A model generated the notes under the pieces. It saw only the letters and a program-made list of their open reading frames with translations, did not search any database and was not told the DNA's origin. The position numbers and the translations under genes are program-made. Source: Pseudomonas silesiensis (GTDB taxonomy: Bacteria; Pseudomonadota; Gammaproteobacteria; Pseudomonadales; Pseudomonadaceae). Taken from it: 64,000 bases of DNA. The stretch lies in assembly GCF_001661075.1 (NCBI RefSeq), contig NZ_CP014870.1, forward strand, positions 4,050,501 to 4,114,500. The letters run 5' to 3'. Within the stretch, counting starts at the first letter, position 1. Each line of letters opens with the position of its first letter. Shown piece after piece: positions 27,386-36,464 of this stretch.

Positions 27386-27841
27386 TCAGCGCTGCAGGTT
27401 GTCGGTGATGGCGTCGTAGCCCGCCGTCGCACAGTCGCAATCCTGCTCCTCACTGGCGCCGGACACGCCGATGGCGCCGACCAGGCGATCGCCCAGGTGC
27501 AGGGGCAATGCCCCGCCCATGGGCACCAGTCGAGGCCGCAGGATCAGACACTGGCGGACATGGTCGGGGGCGTCACGCAAGCGCTTGCCGACATCGGCGG
27601 TGGGCAAGGCGAAGGACACGGCGGTCAACGCCTTGTCCTGGGCCAGATCGATGGTATGCAGTGGCGCCCCGGCGCTTCGACCGAAGGCCAGCAGATGCCC
27701 GCCCCCGTCCAGTACCGCAACGCTGACTCGCCAACCGTGGTTGCAGGCGTATTGCAGCGCGGTGTCCAGCGCCAAACGGGCCGTCGCCATGCTCAGCGGA
27801 TCGCTCAACCGGGTGTCGGCCAATGGAATGCCCGAATTCAT
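27386..27841 (-). CDS. GlcG/HbpS family protein
   Basis: A 151-residue protein of the GlcG/HbpS family (haem-degrading or cobalamin-adenosyltransferase-like PF03928 fold). Visible parts are LDTALQYACNHGWRVSVAVLDGGGHLLAFGRSAGAP and the C-terminal GALPLHLGDRLVGAIGVSGASEEQD, here quoted in pieces: VAVLDGGGHLLAFGR and LVGAIGVSGASEEQD. The start ATG at 27841 follows AAGGAAATCTCTGT and overlaps the RND gene stop by 4 bases. Members often stand in catabolic operons; its job here is unknown and could be cofactor or substrate binding. Confidence 0.85.
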   Translation of the reverse strand: MNSGIPLADTRLSDPLSMATARLALDTALQYACNHGWRVSVAVLDGGGHLLAFGRSAGAPLHTIDLAQDKALTAVSFALPTADVGKRLRDAPDHVRQCLILRPRLVPMGGALPLHLGDRLVGAIGVSGASEEQDCDCATAGYDAITDNLQR

Positions 27842-30258
27842 ACAGAGATTTCCTTGAGAGAGGTGGCCGGCTGCGCAGCAGGGATTGCCGGACGTAGCAG
27901 ATAGCAAGCCAGTGCGGGCACCAGGACCAGCGCCACCAGCATGTTGCAAAGGAACATGAAGGTGAGCAGCACGCCCATGTCGGCCTGGAACTTGATCGGA
28001 GAGAACACCCAGGTAACGACACCCAGGGACAGCGTCAGGCCGGTGAACACCACCACCCGACCGGTAAACATCAAGGCCTGCCGATAGGCCGTGGCCAGGC
28101 TCTCGCCACGGCGCAGCCAGAACAGCGTCACGCTGAGGATGTACAGCGCGTAGTCGACGCCGATGCCCACGCCCAGCGCCACCACCGGCAAGGTCGCCAC
28201 TTTCAGTCCCATGTTCAGTTGCACCATCAATGCCTCGGCCACCAACGACGTGAGGATCAACGGCAGCACCGCGCACAAGACCGCACGCCACGAACGAAAG
28301 GCAATGAAGCACAACAGCGACACCACCAGGTACACCCCCAGCAGCATCCGCGTGTTGGCGCTTTTCACCACAATGTTGGTCGCGCTTTCAATCCCGGCGT
28401 TGCCGGCGGCCATCAGGAACGTGGCCTGGTCGTCGTTGTATTTTTCCGCGAAGGCGGCCGTGGCCTGGACCACCGACTCCAGCGTGTCGGCCTTGTGATC
28501 CTTGAGGTAGGCGTAGACCGACAGCAGGCTGCAGGTGCCGTTGAACAGTTCGCGGGGCGAGCGCATGGCCGCGGCGTTGATCATCGATTGGTTGGGCGGC
28601 AACTCGTCCCATTTGAAGTTGCCCTCGTTCATCCCGACGTTGATCTTGCGTGACAGCCCCGCGATGGATTTGGTGGTTTCCACGCCTGGCAATTCCCGCA
28701 GGCGCCACTCCAGCTCTTCGACCTTGCGCAAAATCGAGTAGTCGACGCAGTGTCCGGCCGGGGTCTCGACCATGATCACGAACACATCGCTGCTGGCCTG
28801 GTAATGCTCGATGATGAAGCGGTTGTCCTGGTTGTAGCGTGAATCGGCACGCAGCTCCGGTGCGCCGGGATCAAGGTCACCGACCTTCAGATCCTTGGCC
28901 ATCCACAACGCGCCAAGACCGACCGCCACTGCCACGCCAATCACCAGCCGCGCCGCACGGCGACCGGTGAAGTGCTCGAACAGCCGCACCAGCAGCGGCA
29001 GCGATTGCCCGTCGAGCAAGGTTTCATGCTTGAGGCTACGGGCCGCCGCGCTCGGTGAAACACCGGTGAACGAGAGCATGATCGGCAACAAGGCCAGGTT
29101 GGTGAACACCAGGATGCCCACGCCCAGGCTGGCGATCAGTGCCAGTTCCTGGATGACCGGCACGTCGACGATCGTCAACACGGCAAAGCCCACGACGTCC
29201 GCCAGCAATGCGGTGATGCCCGCGGCAAACAAGCGGCGAAAGGTGTAGCGGGCAGCGATCAACCGGTGAGTGCCGCGCCCGACATCCTGCATGATGCCGT
29301 TCATTTTCTGCGCGCCGTGGCTCACGCCGATGGCATAAACCAGAAACGGAACCAGGATCGAATAAGGGTTGAGTTCATACCCCAGCAGCGGCAACAGACC
29401 CAGCAACCAGATCACGCCAATCAAGGTGCAGCCCTGCACCACCAGCGTACTGCGCACGCAGCGGGTGAACTGGTAGAGGATCGCACTGGTGATCAGCACC
29501 GCCACCGCAAAAAAACCCAACACCGCGTACAGGCCGTCGATCAGGTCGCCCATCACTTTGGCGAAACCGATGATGTGGATGTCGACGCCACGCTGCGAAT
29601 ACGTACTGCGCAAGGTTTCCAGGCTGTCGGACAGTTGTTTGTAGTCCAGGGTCTGGCCGGTCTTGGGGTCGATTTCCAGCAAGGGCAAATAGATGATGCT
29701 CGAGCGCAGATCACGCGCTACCAGCTGACCTGTTTCTCCCGAACGCTCGACGTTATCACGCAGGTTGTCCAGGCTTTTGGCGCCACCATCAAAGCCATCC
29801 GGGACCACCGGGCCGCCATCGAAGCCCTCTTCAGTCACTCCCTGCCAGCGCGTCGCCGGGGTCCAGAGCGAGCGCATGAAGGCGCGGTCAACACCGTTGA
29901 CCAGGTACAACTCGTCGTTGAGCTGGCGCAGCGTTTCCATGTAGTGGGCGTTGAAAATATCGCCCTCCTCACGCATCGACACCGCCACCCTTATCGCATT
30001 GCCCGCCCCCTTGAGGTCGCGGGCATGCTCCAGGTAGTTGAGGGTGAAGGGATGATGGGCGGGAATGGTTTTCAGGTAGCTGGCATTGAGCCGGACCTGG
30101 CTGGCCGCTATTGCGAGTAACACCGTGACAATCAGGCAGAAGCCGACGACCAGGAAGCGGTGGTTGAACAACACGCGCTCCAGGCGATTACCGGAATGTT
30201 TATCGAAATCCGCCAGGGAGGCGATAGCGGTGAAGCCATCGGAATTGCTGATAGCCAT
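27838..30258 (-). CDS. RND/MMPL-family transporter
   Basis: An 806-residue inner-membrane protein with two halves, each with a large periplasmic loop and a sterol-sensing-like bundle of membrane spans (for example ALLADVVGFAVLTIVDVPVIQ in the first half and VVALGVGIGVDYALYILSV in the second). It has no adaptor or TolC partner nearby, and this branch (hydrophobe/MmpL-like) travels with DUF1302 and DUF1329 proteins, as here. It most likely moves a hydrophobic substrate across or out of the inner membrane leaflet. Direction is not readable. Confidence 0.88.
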   Translation of the reverse strand: MAISNSDGFTAIASLADFDKHSGNRLERVLFNHRFLVVGFCLIVTVLLAIAASQVRLNASYLKTIPAHHPFTLNYLEHARDLKGAGNAIRVAVSMREEGDIFNAHYMETLRQLNDELYLVNGVDRAFMRSLWTPATRWQGVTEEGFDGGPVVPDGFDGGAKSLDNLRDNVERSGETGQLVARDLRSSIIYLPLLEIDPKTGQTLDYKQLSDSLETLRSTYSQRGVDIHIIGFAKVMGDLIDGLYAVLGFFAVAVLITSAILYQFTRCVRSTLVVQGCTLIGVIWLLGLLPLLGYELNPYSILVPFLVYAIGVSHGAQKMNGIMQDVGRGTHRLIAARYTFRRLFAAGITALLADVVGFAVLTIVDVPVIQELALIASLGVGILVFTNLALLPIMLSFTGVSPSAAARSLKHETLLDGQSLPLLVRLFEHFTGRRAARLVIGVAVAVGLGALWMAKDLKVGDLDPGAPELRADSRYNQDNRFIIEHYQASSDVFVIMVETPAGHCVDYSILRKVEELEWRLRELPGVETTKSIAGLSRKINVGMNEGNFKWDELPPNQSMINAAAMRSPRELFNGTCSLLSVYAYLKDHKADTLESVVQATAAFAEKYNDDQATFLMAAGNAGIESATNIVVKSANTRMLLGVYLVVSLLCFIAFRSWRAVLCAVLPLILTSLVAEALMVQLNMGLKVATLPVVALGVGIGVDYALYILSVTLFWLRRGESLATAYRQALMFTGRVVVFTGLTLSLGVVTWVFSPIKFQADMGVLLTFMFLCNMLVALVLVPALACYLLRPAIPAAQPATSLKEISV

Positions 30259-30288
30259 CGTCAGTAACCTTCTTCTATTCAGGCCGAC

Positions 30289-31353
30289 TTAGCGCAGAGC
30301 GCTCGGCGGGAAACGAGTGATGCCATGGGTGCCCACAGCCAGGCTGCCGCCATCGGGCAGCGCCAGCAGTGCGATCAATGGAAAGCGTTCTTCAGGCAAT
30401 ACCGCACGGAAGCTGCGACCGTCATCACGGCTGAGCCAGCCCTGCCCCGACTCATCTGCCAACAGCAGCGAGCCGTCGCGCAATTCAGTAGCTGCCGTCA
30501 GGCTCTTGCCCGATGCCAGGCTCACAGGCTGCCAACTGGCCCCCTGATCGACCGAGCGGAACACATGCCCGCGCAAACCCACGGCCAGCAGGCTGTTATT
30601 GCGCGTGGCCAACAGGCCAAAGAAGCTGCCCTCATAGGGGCTCGCAAAACGGGTGAACCCCTGCAAGTCATTGTTCACTCGCAGCAACGCGCCCTGCTCC
30701 CCGGCCACATACACCCGACCGCCCAGGACCTGCACCGCGTTGAGGTGTCGTGAATCACTGCCATCGAGCAACGCCAGCACCGGCTGCCAACTCTGTCCGG
30801 CGTTTTGCGTGCTGAATGCCAACCCGTAAGCGCCCAGGGCCAATACCCGACCATCGCCCATGCACTGCACGGTCAAAAACGGTTTATCAGCGCCTTCGGC
30901 CACCAGACGGCGCGCCTCGTCGACCCGGTCAGGGTCCTGGCGCACCTGCAAAATCGACTGCGCGACTTGCACACCGTCCATTTGCCGAGTCCAGTGGGCG
31001 CCGCCATCGCGGGTGGCGAGAATGACCCCGCGATGACCAACGGCCCAACCATTGGCCGCATCGGCAAAGCACACACCGGTCAGGCTGACCGTGACCGGAA
31101 CACTGGCTTGCTGCCAGTGCAGGCCCTGATCGTCAGAGTAAAGAATGGTGCCGCGCATGCCGGCGACCACCAGCCGCTCGCCCGCCATGGCGGCGGCATT
31201 GAATGCCAAACGGCTGGCCAGTGCCGAGATCCCGGCAGGTTGCTCCAGCGTATCGGCGACATCTCTGGATGCGGCGCTGCTGCTGGAAACCGCTGCGGCG
31301 ATCAAACTGAAGCCAAGCACGCAGGCCAACGCAAATCTGTTTTTATTCACCAC
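30289..31353 (-). CDS. Exported Ycf48/BNR-repeat beta-propeller protein
   Basis: A 354-residue exported protein with a signal peptide (about 1-28) and repeated BNR-like turns of the form SxDxGxxW (SDDQGLHWQQA, TRDGGAHWTRQ, STQNAGQSWQPV, SVDQGASWQPV, SRDDGRSFRAV). This is the Ycf48-like/photosystem assembly fold, but in heterotrophs it is found next to RND and DUF1302/DUF1329 genes, and here it lies 30 bases before the RND gene. A periplasmic partner of that transport system is likely. Confidence 0.82.
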   Translation of the reverse strand: MVNKNRFALACVLGFSLIAAAVSSSSAASRDVADTLEQPAGISALASRLAFNAAAMAGERLVVAGMRGTILYSDDQGLHWQQASVPVTVSLTGVCFADAANGWAVGHRGVILATRDGGAHWTRQMDGVQVAQSILQVRQDPDRVDEARRLVAEGADKPFLTVQCMGDGRVLALGAYGLAFSTQNAGQSWQPVLALLDGSDSRHLNAVQVLGGRVYVAGEQGALLRVNNDLQGFTRFASPYEGSFFGLLATRNNSLLAVGLRGHVFRSVDQGASWQPVSLASGKSLTAATELRDGSLLLADESGQGWLSRDDGRSFRAVLPEERFPLIALLALPDGGSLAVGTHGITRFPPSALR

Positions 31354-31374
31354 ATACCTCCGGTAAGACCGGCC

Positions 31375-31397
31375 AGCCCTTCCCGTGAGAAAGGGCT
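31375..31397 (-). other. Intercistronic hairpin after the DUF1329 gene
   Basis: AGCCCTT (31375-31381) and AAGGGCT (31391-31397) form a perfect 7-bp stem with a 9-base loop. No T-run follows, so it is more likely an mRNA-stabilising or processing hairpin than a terminator. Confidence 0.45.
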
Positions 31398-31408
31398 CGC
31401 CATGGGCA

Positions 31409-32782
31409 TCAGCGTGCGCTCATCTTGGTCAGGGACTCAGGCGAGAAGAAGCTTTCACGTCGACGTTCGGTGATTGCGTATTGCTCGTTGCCCGCGTCGC
31501 CCATTGCACAGTTGTACATCCAGGCCTTGGTCCGGTGGTCATGGAAGAAGCCGGTGCAATAATTCACCGTGGCCGGGATATCCGGCGCTACGAAGGGTGT
31601 CGACAGCGACGTGCGCCACAGGGTGCCTTCGGCGTCCCAGCCATCGATCATCGCGTTACCCCAGTTGTCTTCGTCGTAGTAATACGTGCGCTTGGGCACG
31701 GCATGACGCTTGCCCGCCTTGAGGGTGGCCTCGACTTCCCAGACCCGATGGAGCTCCCAGCGCATGTAGTCCGGGTTGACGTGACGCTGGCCCATGACTT
31801 TTTCATCGGCGTTGGCCAGCAATTGGTTGTTGTTATACGGAATGATCATTTCTTTCTTGCCGATCAGCTTCCAGTCGAAGCGCTCCGGCGAACCGGTGCC
31901 ACCGTAGTTTTCATCGACGAAATTGACGCCCGACGCCACGGAGTTGGGCGTGTCGAAGTTGATGCTCGGCGCACGACGCACCCGGCGCTGACCCGACAGG
32001 TATTGCCACAAGGTGCGGCCCTGCACGTAATCCGTCACGTTGTGCACCATCAGCGCTTCACCCGCCCGGAAGGCCGGCGCATACGTCAGCTGGATGGCCA
32101 TCATGAAGTTCGGCCCGGCGGTCTCCACCGAACCGTCCTTGTAGTAGTAGGGATATTGCGCATTGTCCTCGGCGGCGGTGGCCAACACGCGCTGGCCATC
32201 GGCGGTGGTGGTCCAGACCTTGTACTTGCCTTTGGTGGTGTCGCCCCGCCATAGCAGCTGGTGGTTCCACTGCACTTCGATGCCGGATTTTGGCAGCGGG
32301 AATGGCACCCCTCCGTAGGCGCCCTTGACGATCAGGCCGTCACCTTCGAGCAAGGCGTGCGTGGCGTTTTTCAGGGTGTTGTCGTACACCCACTGCGGCG
32401 CCGATGCCGTACGGCGTGTGGGGAACACATCGATGCGGAACGTTTGCGGATTGTCCTTGAACAGTTGAATCACGCCGGCGCTCAGTTTGTCCTGGTACTT
32501 GGCCAGGTTGGCGGCAGTGATGGTGTACAACGGTTTGTCCTGGGCGAATGGGTCGTACGCCCGGTGCCCCTGCTGATAACCCGCCGGCACCGTGGAATAC
32601 CCCCCCGTCCACGCCGGGATACTGCCGTCGGCATTGCCGGCACGCACGGCGCCCAGGGGTGTCAGCGTGGAGTTCAACGCCTGAGCGTCTGCCGCGCTGA
32701 CCGCCCCGTAGGCGGACACCACGGACATGGACAAGGTGAAACAGGTCAACAGCTGAGTGATCTTGTTGTTTTTCATGGCCAT
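31409..32782 (-). CDS. DUF1329 family exported protein
   Basis: A 457-residue exported protein with an N-terminal signal peptide (ending VSAYGAVSAADAQAL). The family-typical opening LTPLGAVRAGNADGSIPAWTGG stands near residue 42, and YYYDEDNWGNAMIDGWDAEGTLWR in the second half, quoted here as YYYDEDNWGNAMIDGWDA. The fold is LolA/outer-membrane-lipoprotein-carrier-like. It follows the DUF1302 gene by only 3 bases. It probably carries a hydrophobic substrate through the periplasm between the outer-membrane protein and the RND transporter. Confidence 0.92.
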   Translation of the reverse strand: MAMKNNKITQLLTCFTLSMSVVSAYGAVSAADAQALNSTLTPLGAVRAGNADGSIPAWTGGYSTVPAGYQQGHRAYDPFAQDKPLYTITAANLAKYQDKLSAGVIQLFKDNPQTFRIDVFPTRRTASAPQWVYDNTLKNATHALLEGDGLIVKGAYGGVPFPLPKSGIEVQWNHQLLWRGDTTKGKYKVWTTTADGQRVLATAAEDNAQYPYYYKDGSVETAGPNFMMAIQLTYAPAFRAGEALMVHNVTDYVQGRTLWQYLSGQRRVRRAPSINFDTPNSVASGVNFVDENYGGTGSPERFDWKLIGKKEMIIPYNNNQLLANADEKVMGQRHVNPDYMRWELHRVWEVEATLKAGKRHAVPKRTYYYDEDNWGNAMIDGWDAEGTLWRTSLSTPFVAPDIPATVNYCTGFFHDHRTKAWMYNCAMGDAGNEQYAITERRRESFFSPESLTKMSAR

Positions 32783-32785
32783 TAC

Positions 32786-34462
32786 TCAGAATGTATGGGA
32801 CACGCTGAAGGACAGGAAATCCCGGTCAGCATTGGTCTGTTTGAAGGTTTTGATCCCGCCGATATTGATGGGCGCCGAGGGGCCGTAATAGCCGGTGTAG
32901 GCCAGGGTGAAGGTGACCGATTTCAGATAGTCCGCCGTCAGACCGACGTTGTAGTCGCCGCCCTTGCTCTGGCTGAATCCACCCACCGCCGAAGAGCGGC
33001 CGTCGATGCCGTAGCTGAAACCCATCGGCACCGACAGGTCGACACCATCCAAGACCTGGAAGTAGGTCGGAGAAAACGCCACCCGGATCGCGGTGGCATC
33101 GCGGGTGCCGTTGGGGTCGAGGTTGTCCGGGTTCTTGTCGACGCTCAGCCTGCGGTTCCAGGCCAGCTCGCCCAGCAGGCTGGCGGTGTCCCAGAACATC
33201 CCGGTCGGCATGATGTAGATCATGTTGACCTGGGCATGCGCGGTACGGCCCACCGCATACAGCGGATTGCCGTCGTTGTCGCCGTTGCCCGCCAGGTCAG
33301 TCATGGTCAGGCTGACCAGCGGTGCGTTGTCGCGTACCGAAGCTTCAAAACCGAAGTTGATGTCGCCAAAGCCACGGTTGGCACTGAAGCCGTAGGCACG
33401 GATGTCCTCGGGGAACACCAGCATGTATTCGCCGATCTGGTCCGCACGACTGCCCGCCCCCACCCCGGGACGCAGCTGCGTCTGGAAATTCTTGTCGTGG
33501 TAGTTGATGGCGTACAGGCCGAAGTCGGTATCCAGTGCCTCGGAACGGTAGCGCAGTTGCACGCCCCACTGACCACTGTCGCGCGCCTCGATGTCATCGC
33601 CGCGATAGAACGAGGCCGCGGGCGCCCCGTTCGGCAAGCGGCCCACGACGATCCTTTCACCGCCTTCGTCGAGCAGATCCGCCGGGCTGAAATAGCTGCC
33701 CGCCCCTGGAATGCGCGTACGTTCCCACTCGAACTGGTAGTAGCCACCGACGGAAACGGTCGGTGTGATCTGCAGTTGCGTGGAGAACTGCTTGACCGGC
33801 AGGCCAAGCTCCTTGAACTGCGAGTTGGGGACGGTCAGCGCACGTACCGCATCGATCGGTTGCTGCCCTGCGGCAATACCGTTGCCGCCGTAGAACAGGC
33901 TTTCACCGTAGAGCAACGAGTGCTGGCCCAGACGCGACACGCCCCACATTTCTTCGCCCAGATCGTAGTTCGCGTAGACAAACGCATCGCGGAACTCCGC
34001 GTCCCGCCCGTGCAAGTCACGGGTATCTTTAGTGAACCGGTCATAACGTACGCTGTAGGCGTTGGCGGTACCCGGCGAGTCGTTGTCGTTGCCCTTGTTG
34101 TACACATCGTCGTACCAGGCCGCGCCGCTGACCCGCGCGCCGACCTTCTGGTAAGAGATGTCGAACTCCGAAAACAGATCCAGGCGATTGGAGATCATGC
34201 CCTTGTCGAAATTGCGATCGCCATCGTCCAGGTTCGAGTCCGCGACCAGCTTGTCGTGCTGGTCCTTGACGCGCCAGGCGTTGGAATATTTGACGTTGGT
34301 ATCGAAGCGGACCTTCAGGTCGGCACTGCCGGTATCGAACTCCATCGCTTGCGCGCTGGACAATACTGAACAGCCGAGTAAAGCCGCTGCCAGGCGGGTC
34401 AGCCGTGGACGTCGGGCAGCCGAACGGACACCACCGGGTGCTCGGTTCTGATGTATGGACAT
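32786..34462 (-). CDS. DUF1302 family outer-membrane protein
   Basis: A 558-residue predicted beta-barrel. A signal peptide (ending SSAQAMEF) is followed by a long run of alternating strands and the C-terminal FLSFSVSHTF, a typical outer-membrane insertion signal ending in Phe. DUF1302 proteins are encoded with DUF1329 partners in clusters for steroid, terpenoid and other hydrophobic substrates. Here it would admit the substrate of the meta-cleavage pathway. Its leader has an Hfq/Crc motif, which suggests separate translational control from the hydroxylase gene upstream. Confidence 0.92.
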   Translation of the reverse strand: MSIHQNRAPGGVRSAARRPRLTRLAAALLGCSVLSSAQAMEFDTGSADLKVRFDTNVKYSNAWRVKDQHDKLVADSNLDDGDRNFDKGMISNRLDLFSEFDISYQKVGARVSGAAWYDDVYNKGNDNDSPGTANAYSVRYDRFTKDTRDLHGRDAEFRDAFVYANYDLGEEMWGVSRLGQHSLLYGESLFYGGNGIAAGQQPIDAVRALTVPNSQFKELGLPVKQFSTQLQITPTVSVGGYYQFEWERTRIPGAGSYFSPADLLDEGGERIVVGRLPNGAPAASFYRGDDIEARDSGQWGVQLRYRSEALDTDFGLYAINYHDKNFQTQLRPGVGAGSRADQIGEYMLVFPEDIRAYGFSANRGFGDINFGFEASVRDNAPLVSLTMTDLAGNGDNDGNPLYAVGRTAHAQVNMIYIMPTGMFWDTASLLGELAWNRRLSVDKNPDNLDPNGTRDATAIRVAFSPTYFQVLDGVDLSVPMGFSYGIDGRSSAVGGFSQSKGGDYNVGLTADYLKSVTFTLAYTGYYGPSAPINIGGIKTFKQTNADRDFLSFSVSHTF

Positions 34463-34489
34463 TAAAAGACCTCTGCGACAGTAAGCCGG

Positions 34490-34497
34490 TTTTTGTT
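34490..34497 (-). promoter_or_regulatory. Hfq/Crc-type CA motif before the DUF1302 gene
   Basis: On the minus strand AACAAAAA, an exact AANAANAA match, 28 bases upstream of the DUF1302 start. Confidence 0.42.
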
Positions 34498-34536
34498 TTT
34501 ATGAGTGACCGCCGAGGAAGCGGTAGTCGGGTCTCG

Positions 34537-34560
34537 TCGGGAGGAATGCCTTCCTCCCGA
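34537..34560 (-). other. Strong intercistronic hairpin after the hydroxylase gene
   Basis: TCGGGAGGAA and TTCCTCCCGA form a perfect 10-bp stem with a 4-base loop, 10 bases after the stop of the phenol hydroxylase. No T-run follows in the direction of transcription. It probably protects the upstream mRNA or partly terminates, setting a lower level for the uptake genes. Confidence 0.6.
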
Positions 34561-34569
34561 TCCAGCGAT

Positions 34570-35790
34570 TCAGTCGTTGAGCGACACCGGGTCCAGGCCG
34601 AATAGCATCGGTGGCAGTTGCTGCCCCAACAGATAGGCGCCGAGCATGCCCGCCGTGTCATCAGCGTTCTGGGTAATGTGGTTGGACGCGGCGATGACGT
34701 CGCGCAGGATTCGCTGCAGTGGATTGTTCAGGTAAATGCCACGGGCCGACGTGGCCTTGAACAGCAGCATCACCGCCTCTTCGCAGTCGCGACCGACACG
34801 GGCGATGTCGAGCATGTAGTGCACGCGGTCGAAGGCCGGCACCAGTTCGCGGCGCTCGACGTATTCGCTGCTCTCGGCCAGCATTTGCAGGAGGCGCGCA
34901 CGGGCTGAACGCACCCGGACCACCGCATTGCCCAACCGGTCCTTGACGTAGGGACTCAGTGCCGCCCCTGCGCCGTCGGTGGTGTTGGTGCGCACACTCA
35001 TCTGCCGGATGTACTCATCGATCCCGCCCTGGGCCATCCCCACGATCAAGGCCGAAACGGCACCGAAGAAGATCTGGTTGAACGGGTACAGGTAGTTCGC
35101 CGGACGTTCGCTGTAGGTGTACTGGATCAGGCTGTGGGCGCGGTGATACGGCACGAACGCATGCTTGATCACCAGGCTCTTGCTGCCGGTGCCGGCCAGG
35201 CCGAAGGTGTGCCAATCGTCTTCAATGACCCATGCGGAGCTGGGCACCAGCATCGACATGCGATCGATCACCTGACCGCTGGCATCACGCCGCAGGCCAC
35301 CGAGAAACGCCCATTTGCCATGATCGCAACCGCTGGAAGTTTTCCACGTGCCGCTGATGTTGAAGCCACCCTCGACCTCTTCGACCTTGCCGAATGGCGG
35401 GTAGGACGAGGCCGTGATCACGGCATTGTCTGCACCCCAGGCATCCAGGCACGCCTGCTCTGGCAACGAACCGTATTCCCACTGGTGGATACCCAGAATC
35501 ATCATGTTCCAGGCGCTGCTGCAGCAGCCACGACCCAACTCCATCAGGACTTTGTAGAACACCGCGGGCGCCATCTCCCAGCCGCCATATTCCTTGGGCT
35601 GGAGGATCTTGAAGAAGCCGGCGTCGACGAACGCCTCGATGGTCTGGCTGGACACCATCCGGTTCTTTTCCACTGACTCGGCTTTATCCATCAGCATTGG
35701 AAGCAACCCACGGGCGCGTTCGAGCAATTGCGCTTCGGTTGGAATCGCCTGGGCATCCACAGTCTGGGTTGGCTTGACGAAGTTGTTCAT
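34570..35790 (-). CDS. Flavin-dependent phenol hydroxylase, oxygenase component (HsaA type)
   Basis: A 406-residue enzyme of the acyl-CoA dehydrogenase fold in the group D two-component monooxygenases. It takes reduced flavin from a reductase and puts a hydroxyl ortho to a phenol, giving a catechol. Matching parts are FFKILQPKEYGGWEMAPAVF at about 60, SSAWNMMILGIHQWEYG near 90 and the C-terminal GRDCEEAVMLLFKATSARGIYLNNPLQRILRD, quoted in part: SARGIYLNNPLQRILRD. The reductase gene (35847-36383) and extradiol dioxygenase gene precede it, the same set as hsaABC for 3-HSA in steroid breakdown. The real substrate may be different. The leader carries an Hfq/Crc site. Confidence 0.88.
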   Translation of the reverse strand: MNNFVKPTQTVDAQAIPTEAQLLERARGLLPMLMDKAESVEKNRMVSSQTIEAFVDAGFFKILQPKEYGGWEMAPAVFYKVLMELGRGCCSSAWNMMILGIHQWEYGSLPEQACLDAWGADNAVITASSYPPFGKVEEVEGGFNISGTWKTSSGCDHGKWAFLGGLRRDASGQVIDRMSMLVPSSAWVIEDDWHTFGLAGTGSKSLVIKHAFVPYHRAHSLIQYTYSERPANYLYPFNQIFFGAVSALIVGMAQGGIDEYIRQMSVRTNTTDGAGAALSPYVKDRLGNAVVRVRSARARLLQMLAESSEYVERRELVPAFDRVHYMLDIARVGRDCEEAVMLLFKATSARGIYLNNPLQRILRDVIAASNHITQNADDTAGMLGAYLLGQQLPPMLFGLDPVSLND

Positions 35791-35808
35791 AGGTCTGTGA
35801 TCTCTGGT

Positions 35809-35816
35809 TTATTGTT
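35809..35816 (-). promoter_or_regulatory. Hfq/Crc-type CA motif before the hydroxylase gene
   Basis: On the minus strand AACAATAA, directly before ACCAGAG and 19 bases from the ATG. The same AACAATAAACC context is seen at 10007-10014 before the other hydroxylase. Confidence 0.55.
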
Positions 35817-35846
35817 TTTGTCTACAGGTCGAAAGCCGCCAGGGCT

Positions 35847-36383
35847 TCACTTGAGCGCAGCGAACCTGCTGTTGAAATACACCAAGGGGCCGTCCTGCTC
35901 TTGCAGGCCGCGGACACCGACGACTTCTCCGATAAACATGTCGTGGGTGCTGGCCGGGATGACCTGCTCCAACCGGCACTCGAAACTCACCAGCGCGTCT
36001 TCGAGCAAAGGCACGCCGGTGACTCCCGACTCCCAGCAGCCTTCTGCAAAGCGCTCCTCGCCGCTGACCCCTTCGATCATTCCGGCAAAGCGTTTGGCAA
36101 TGAACTCCTGGTCATGGGCCAGCACATTGATGCTGAAAGCGCCGGCGCGCTGAATCACTTCGTGCGCCCGGACATTACGGTTCACGCAGATCAGCAACCG
36201 CGGCGGGTCGGCAGTGATCGAACACACAGCCGTCGCCGTCAGTCCGGCTCTCTCGCTGTCACTGCCGCTGGCGATCACCACACAGGCCCCGGCCAGATGG
36301 CGCATGCCCTTACAGAAATCAGCGGTGGCCACCGTTGGCGGAATCACTGCTGGCGTACTACTTGATTGAATGGCGTTTAACAT
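35847..36383 (-). CDS. Flavin reductase, partner of the phenol hydroxylase (HsaB type)
   Basis: A 178-residue flavin reductase of the HpaC/DIM6 fold that supplies reduced FMN or FAD to the oxygenase encoded 56 bases downstream. The family pattern GACVVIASGSDSERAGLTATAVCSITADPPRLLICVNR, quoted in part as GLTATAVCSITADPPRLLIC, is at about residues 48-67, and HDMFIGEVVGV near the end. I use the ATG at 36383 (MLNAIQSSS), which gives the usual length; the longer frame to 36422 adds residues without a match. Confidence 0.9.
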   Translation of the reverse strand: MLNAIQSSSTPAVIPPTVATADFCKGMRHLAGACVVIASGSDSERAGLTATAVCSITADPPRLLICVNRNVRAHEVIQRAGAFSINVLAHDQEFIAKRFAGMIEGVSGEERFAEGCWESGVTGVPLLEDALVSFECRLEQVIPASTHDMFIGEVVGVRGLQEQDGPLVYFNSRFAALK

Positions 36384-36464
36384 CTGGAAAACCTCACTGT
36401 GTCGCAGGCGCGGGTGGCCCACAGGCGTGATTGCTGCATGACCAGGCCGGCAGCCCGCCGCGGA

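Noticed and set aside
32261..34369. 702-codon plus-strand frame
   Set aside because: It is antisense to the well-supported DUF1302 and DUF1329 genes and has no recognisable domain.
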